A model generated the notes under the pieces. That model was given only the letters and a program-made list of their open reading frames with translations. It was not told the origin of the DNA and did no database searches. DNA of 64,000 nucleotides from G963704535 sp963704535. Its GTDB lineage: Bacteria; Chloroflexota; Chloroflexia; Chloroflexales; Roseiflexaceae. Location: the NCBI GenBank assembly GCA_963704535.1, contig OY969916.1:10106001-10170000 (forward strand). Direction: 5' to 3'. The position numbers and the translations under genes are program-made. Positions 62,258 to 64,000 of this stretch are shown here, piece by piece (within the stretch, counting starts at the first letter, position 1; each line of letters starts with the position of its first letter).

Positions 62258-64000
62258 ATGCTGGCGAACGATACATTACTCCAGGATCGCTATCGTGTTA
62301 TTGAGCAGATCGGGCGCGGCGGGATGGGCGCCGTGTACAAAGCGATGGACACCCGGCTGCGGAGTGTGGTCGCGCTGAAACAAACGCTGGTCGAGGGCGA
62401 ACCGCTCAGTAAAGCCTTCGAGCGCGAGGCTCGGCTGCTCGCTTCGCTGCGACATCCCACGCTGCCGCGTGTGAGTGATCATTTCATCGAAGCGTCAGGC
62501 CAGTTTCTTGTGATGGAGTTCATCCCCGGCGCCGACTTGGGTACGATGCTGGCGCAGCGCAAGCGGCCGTTTGATGTGGCTGATGTGCTGCGCTGGGGCG
62601 ACGAACTTCTCGATGTGCTCGACTATCTGCATAGCCGCACTCCGCCGGTCGTCCACCGCGATATTAAACCGCAGAACCTGAAGCTGACCGACCGGAACGA
62701 GATGATTCTGCTCGATTTCGGACTCGCCAAAGGCTCGCTGGCGCACACGCGGGTGACATCGACCGGGAGTATCTTCGGCTATACACCGCACTACGCGCCG
62801 CTGGAGCAGATTCACAGCACTGGTACTGATTGCCGCAGCGATCTGTACTCGCTTGCCGCGACACTGTATCACTTGATGACCGACCGGACGCCGGTCGATG
62901 CAGTGACGCGCGCCACCGCGAGGGTCAATGATGAGCCAGATCCGCAGATCCCCGCCAACGAAGTTAACCCGAATGTACCGCCGGCGATTGCAGCTCTCCT
63001 GCACCAGGCGATGTCACTGAAGGCCAATCAGCGCCCGCCGACGGCCGCAGCAATGCGAACCGCGTTGCGTAACGCCGCTCAAGGGATCACGCTGGCCGAC
63101 CTCGGCGACAGGACGATCGTGGATATGCCCGACGAACCTTTAACGCCTGAGAAGCCGAAGGAAACGCAGACCAAGGAGCGTAGCGGGCGGCGCCGCGGGT
63201 GGGTCTGGGCGGCAGTCGCAGTTCCTGTGTTGCTGGCAATCGGCGCCGCCGGCCTCTTCTTATCCGGGGCAAACTTGACAGCCTCCCAGCCAACCGCGAC
63301 CTCGGAGTCGATTGTGGCCGCTCCCACGCTCACGTCCGTACCTCCCACGGATGTACCGCCAACGGTCGATATTCTAGCGGCTGCCGGCGCGACCCAAACG
63401 TCGGTTGCACTGCTGGAAGGCGAGACGAGCACGGCCAGAGCCGAGATTGTTAACCGAAACGACGCGACTCGCACAGCGGTAAGCGCGGGCACCGCGGCTG
63501 CCGTGGCTAAAACTGAACAGGCTGCCCAGACCACGCTTGCCGCAGCCAACGCGGAGGCGGCTACGCAGACTGCTCTCGCGGCTGCCAGCGCAGAGGCCGC
63601 TACTCAGGCGGCTCTGGCTGCGGCCAGCGCAGAAGCCGCTACGCAGGCCGCAATAGAGCAGCAGACAGCGTTGGCGCGACCAACAGCCACTCCCCGGCCA
63701 CTGCAGCCGACGCGGGCTCCAGCACCACCGACGGCTGTCCCAGAACAAACGGCGGAATGTAGAGTTCAGGGCAGGGGCAGCCAGTTTGCGGGATCGTGTA
63801 GCCCTGGAGGTCGTATCGGCGGTGTGACGGGATCGTGTATTACCGGCCGCGTCATCGCAAATGATGGGAGCGCTTTCCAAACGGTGCTCCTCTCGGTTGA
63901 CATCGGGGGCAGCACCATCCGGGTACCGCTGGATGGCGGCAGGTACGACGCGAGCAACGGCAGCTACAGCGTGTGCGGGCTTCGGGGTGGAGAATGGGGT
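62258..64000 (+). CDS. Ser/Thr protein kinase with transmembrane helix (partial at right edge)
   Basis: A Hanks-type kinase that continues past the window. ATG 62258 follows ACGAGGAAACTACT. At least 581 residues are visible. Kinase subdomains: glycine loop IGRGGMGAVYKA (about 17-28), the lysine in VVALKQTL, HRDIKPQNL (catalytic loop) and DFGLAKG, all intact. Residues about 308-327 are a membrane helix (GWVWAAVAVPVLLAIGAAGL). Outside are a Thr/Pro linker, a stretch of about three AAASAEAATQ-type Ala-rich heptad-like repeats (about 425-465), a second PT linker and a Cys-containing beta domain. The kinase likely phosphorylates partners recognised by the two FHA proteins in this locus. Confidence 0.92.
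   Translation, partial: MLANDTLLQDRYRVIEQIGRGGMGAVYKAMDTRLRSVVALKQTLVEGEPLSKAFEREARLLASLRHPTLPRVSDHFIEASGQFLVMEFIPGADLGTMLAQRKRPFDVADVLRWGDELLDVLDYLHSRTPPVVHRDIKPQNLKLTDRNEMILLDFGLAKGSLAHTRVTSTGSIFGYTPHYAPLEQIHSTGTDCRSDLYSLAATLYHLMTDRTPVDAVTRATARVNDEPDPQIPANEVNPNVPPAIAALLHQAMSLKANQRPPTAAAMRTALRNAAQGITLADLGDRTIVDMPDEPLTPEKPKETQTKERSGRRRGWVWAAVAVPVLLAIGAAGLFLSGANLTASQPTATSESIVAAPTLTSVPPTDVPPTVDILAAAGATQTSVALLEGETSTARAEIVNRNDATRTAVSAGTAAAVAKTEQAAQTTLAAANAEAATQTALAAASAEAATQAALAAASAEAATQAAIEQQTALARPTATPRPLQPTRAPAPPTAVPEQTAECRVQGRGSQFAGSCSPGGRIGGVTGSCITGRVIANDGSAFQTVLLSVDIGGSTIRVPLDGGRYDASNGSYSVCGLRGGEWG

Noticed and set aside
1..64000. tRNA or rRNA genes
   Set aside because: No segment with a convincing tRNA T-arm/anticodon arrangement or conserved rRNA sequence was found by eye; a covariance search could overturn this.

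Overview
The window reads as about 64 kb of a GC-rich bacterial chromosome, most probably from a Chloroflexota member close to the class Chloroflexia. The basis is: high GC; a gene trio (histidine phosphatase, DUF3090, SCO1664-like) shared by Actinobacteria and Chloroflexi; an LmbE/MshB-type deacetylase; thioredoxin-reductase-like ferredoxin-NADP reductase; 2-oxoacid:ferredoxin oxidoreductase; a DnaA/ScpB neighbourhood; a SWIM-domain protein; and intergenic regions filled with heptanucleotide tandem repeats. The taxon is inferred from gene content, not from a marker search. No rRNA, tRNA, CRISPR array or transposase gene was recognised.

Layout. 1-7.2 kb: dGTPase (cut by the left edge), a small membrane protein, the phosphatase/DUF3090/SCO1664 trio, ferredoxin-NADP reductase, LmbE-type deacetylase, and a TPR/zinc-finger membrane protein. 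7.3-10.8 kb: a sugar-binding-domain/STAS regulator and a class II aldolase-like protein. 11-13.5 kb: dnaA, a DnaA-box cluster (candidate oriC) and scpB. 13.6-23.6 kb: M24 peptidase, a GAF histidine kinase, an anchored M23 peptidase, a methyltransferase, tsaC and an ABC-F ATPase. 24-29 kb: korA/korB and a phytoene-desaturase-like oxidoreductase. 29-42 kb: a polytopic membrane protein carrying in-frame repeat insertions, ferredoxin, a Crp-type regulator, an M1-family lipoprotein peptidase, a tartrate-dehydrogenase-like enzyme, a SWIM protein, a DUF4058 remnant, a divergent XRE/small-protein pair, aldehyde dehydrogenase and a gluzincin-like protein.

42.5-64 kb, the most interesting part, is a type VII secretion (T7SS/ESX)-like locus. 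It holds four small WXG100-like proteins, a membrane-anchored pseudokinase resembling YukC/EssB, a giant EccC-type ATPase (about 2,900 aa, seven P-loops), a ubiquitin-like/FHA protein, a WXG100-headed toxin with a putative immunity protein, an unknown protein, a VWA-TM-FHA protein, a PP2C phosphatase-WD40 protein and a Ser/Thr kinase that runs off the right edge. EccB, EccD, EccE and mycosin are not seen. The giant EccC looks like the usual three-ATPase EccC with its first two ATPase domains present as three tandem pairs. Phosphatase, kinase and two FHA proteins suggest threonine-phosphorylation control of secretion.

Two layers of non-coding structure stand out. (1) Intergenic regions carry many unrelated heptanucleotide tandem arrays, often arranged as inverted hairpins; some supply stop codons and two clusters lie in frame inside a coding sequence. 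(2) Two families of dispersed palindromic elements recur. In addition, at least 16 apparent frameshifts break conserved genes, including dnaA and korA/korB. They sit next to short homopolymers or give perfect family continuations in another frame, so consensus indel errors are the likeliest cause. Affected genes are given as single entries with the breakpoints stated.
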